Source of the DNA: Caldisericia bacterium
Lineage (GTDB): Bacteria > Caldisericota > Caldisericia > B22-G15
Length of the DNA stretch: 5,474 bases
Direction: 5' to 3'
Assembly (NCBI GenBank): GCA_021158845.1
Contig: JAGGSY010000034.1
Span: 1-5,474 of the forward strand
Shown: positions 5,269 through 5,474 of the stretch, in pieces
How the letters are laid out: the number at the start of each line of letters is the position of its first letter
Numbering within the stretch: the stretch's first letter is position 1
Translations under genes and position numbers: made by a program
Notes under the pieces: model-generated
Databases searched by the model: none
What the model was told of the DNA's origin: nothing
Seen by the model: only the letters and a program-made list of their open reading frames with translations

Positions 5269-5474
5269 AGAGGTATATCTATTTTCTTTAAAAAAAGATT
5301 TCCCATCGTTTTTTGATTTTCTCAAAAGGGAGGAGAAAATTCATATCGATTCTGTGAAGGAAATAAACGGACTTTCCGTGTTTAAGGATGTAAATGTTTC
5401 AAAGTTTGATAAAGAGATAACAGAATTAGAGACAATTATAAATGAGTTGGAGAAATTTGGTGAGAAGAAGAGTC
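5249..5474 (+). CDS. V/A-type ATPase subunit I (a-subunit), N-terminal fragment
   Basis: The first 75 codons of a protein that runs out of the window. It starts MAIEKIKEVYLFSLKKDF and continues with FLKREEKIHIDSV, the pattern of subunit I N-termini (a first strand with KIKEV, then a helix ending in VHI-like residues). Residues about 57-75 start a charged helix (EITELETIINELEKF), as in the cytoplasmic arm that holds the peripheral stalks. The full protein, usually about 600-660 residues, would carry C-terminal membrane helices forming the proton or sodium half-channels. An in-frame stop at 5243-5245 makes this ATG the first possible start. It overlaps the stalk gene by 20 bases in another frame, with GGAAGGTG about 10 bases upstream inside that gene. 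The rest of the ATPase operon is expected beyond the window. Confidence 0.85.
   Translation, partial: MAIEKIKEVYLFSLKKDFPSFFDFLKREEKIHIDSVKEINGLSVFKDVNVSKFDKEITELETIINELEKFGEKKS

Overview
The window is AT-rich bacterial DNA with strong Shine-Dalgarno sites and short spacings. Two tRNA genes with very GC-rich stems stand out against the AT-rich background, a contrast typical of thermophiles. The start of a V/A-type ATPase operon and a clostridial 2-enoate-reductase-like enzyme also fit an anaerobic, probably thermophilic bacterium (Dictyoglomus, Caldisericum or Firmicutes-like). That placement is inference; no marker in the window fixes the taxon.

Layout. (1) Positions 1-135 hold the last 44 codons of an unrecognised plus-strand gene. 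(2) A perfect 14-bp hairpin at 173-210 lies between it and the convergent gene and can terminate both. (3) Positions 2266-227 (minus strand) encode a 679-aa FMN / 4Fe-4S / FAD oxidoreductase of the 2-enoate reductase / 2,4-dienoyl-CoA reductase family. (4) Positions 2267-2454 are a divergent control region. It holds two good sigma70-type promoters facing away from each other, an 18-bp imperfect palindrome over the minus-strand -10, and a 17-bp perfect palindrome over the plus-strand -10. (5) From the plus promoter, and with no terminator visible, follow tRNA-Pro(GGG), tRNA-Pro(CGG), an Orn/Lys/Arg decarboxylase, a diacylglycerol-kinase-family lipid kinase, a small coiled-coil V-ATPase stalk subunit, and the N-terminus of V-ATPase subunit I, cut by the window end.

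How it works together. The plus-strand genes are packed like one transcript: 14 nt between the tRNAs, 8 nt from the second tRNA CCA to the decarboxylase ATG, an ATGA overlap to the lipid kinase, a 1-nt gap to the stalk gene, and a 20-nt overlap into subunit I. The most unusual point is the tRNA-mRNA junction: the ribosome binding site of the decarboxylase starts at the last base of the tRNA, so tRNA 3'-end maturation and translation of the first protein gene should interact. There is no gene-free stretch longer than 300 bases. I found no CRISPR array, insertion sequence, phage gene or clearly new multi-gene system; the findings are mainly about regulation and gene arrangement.
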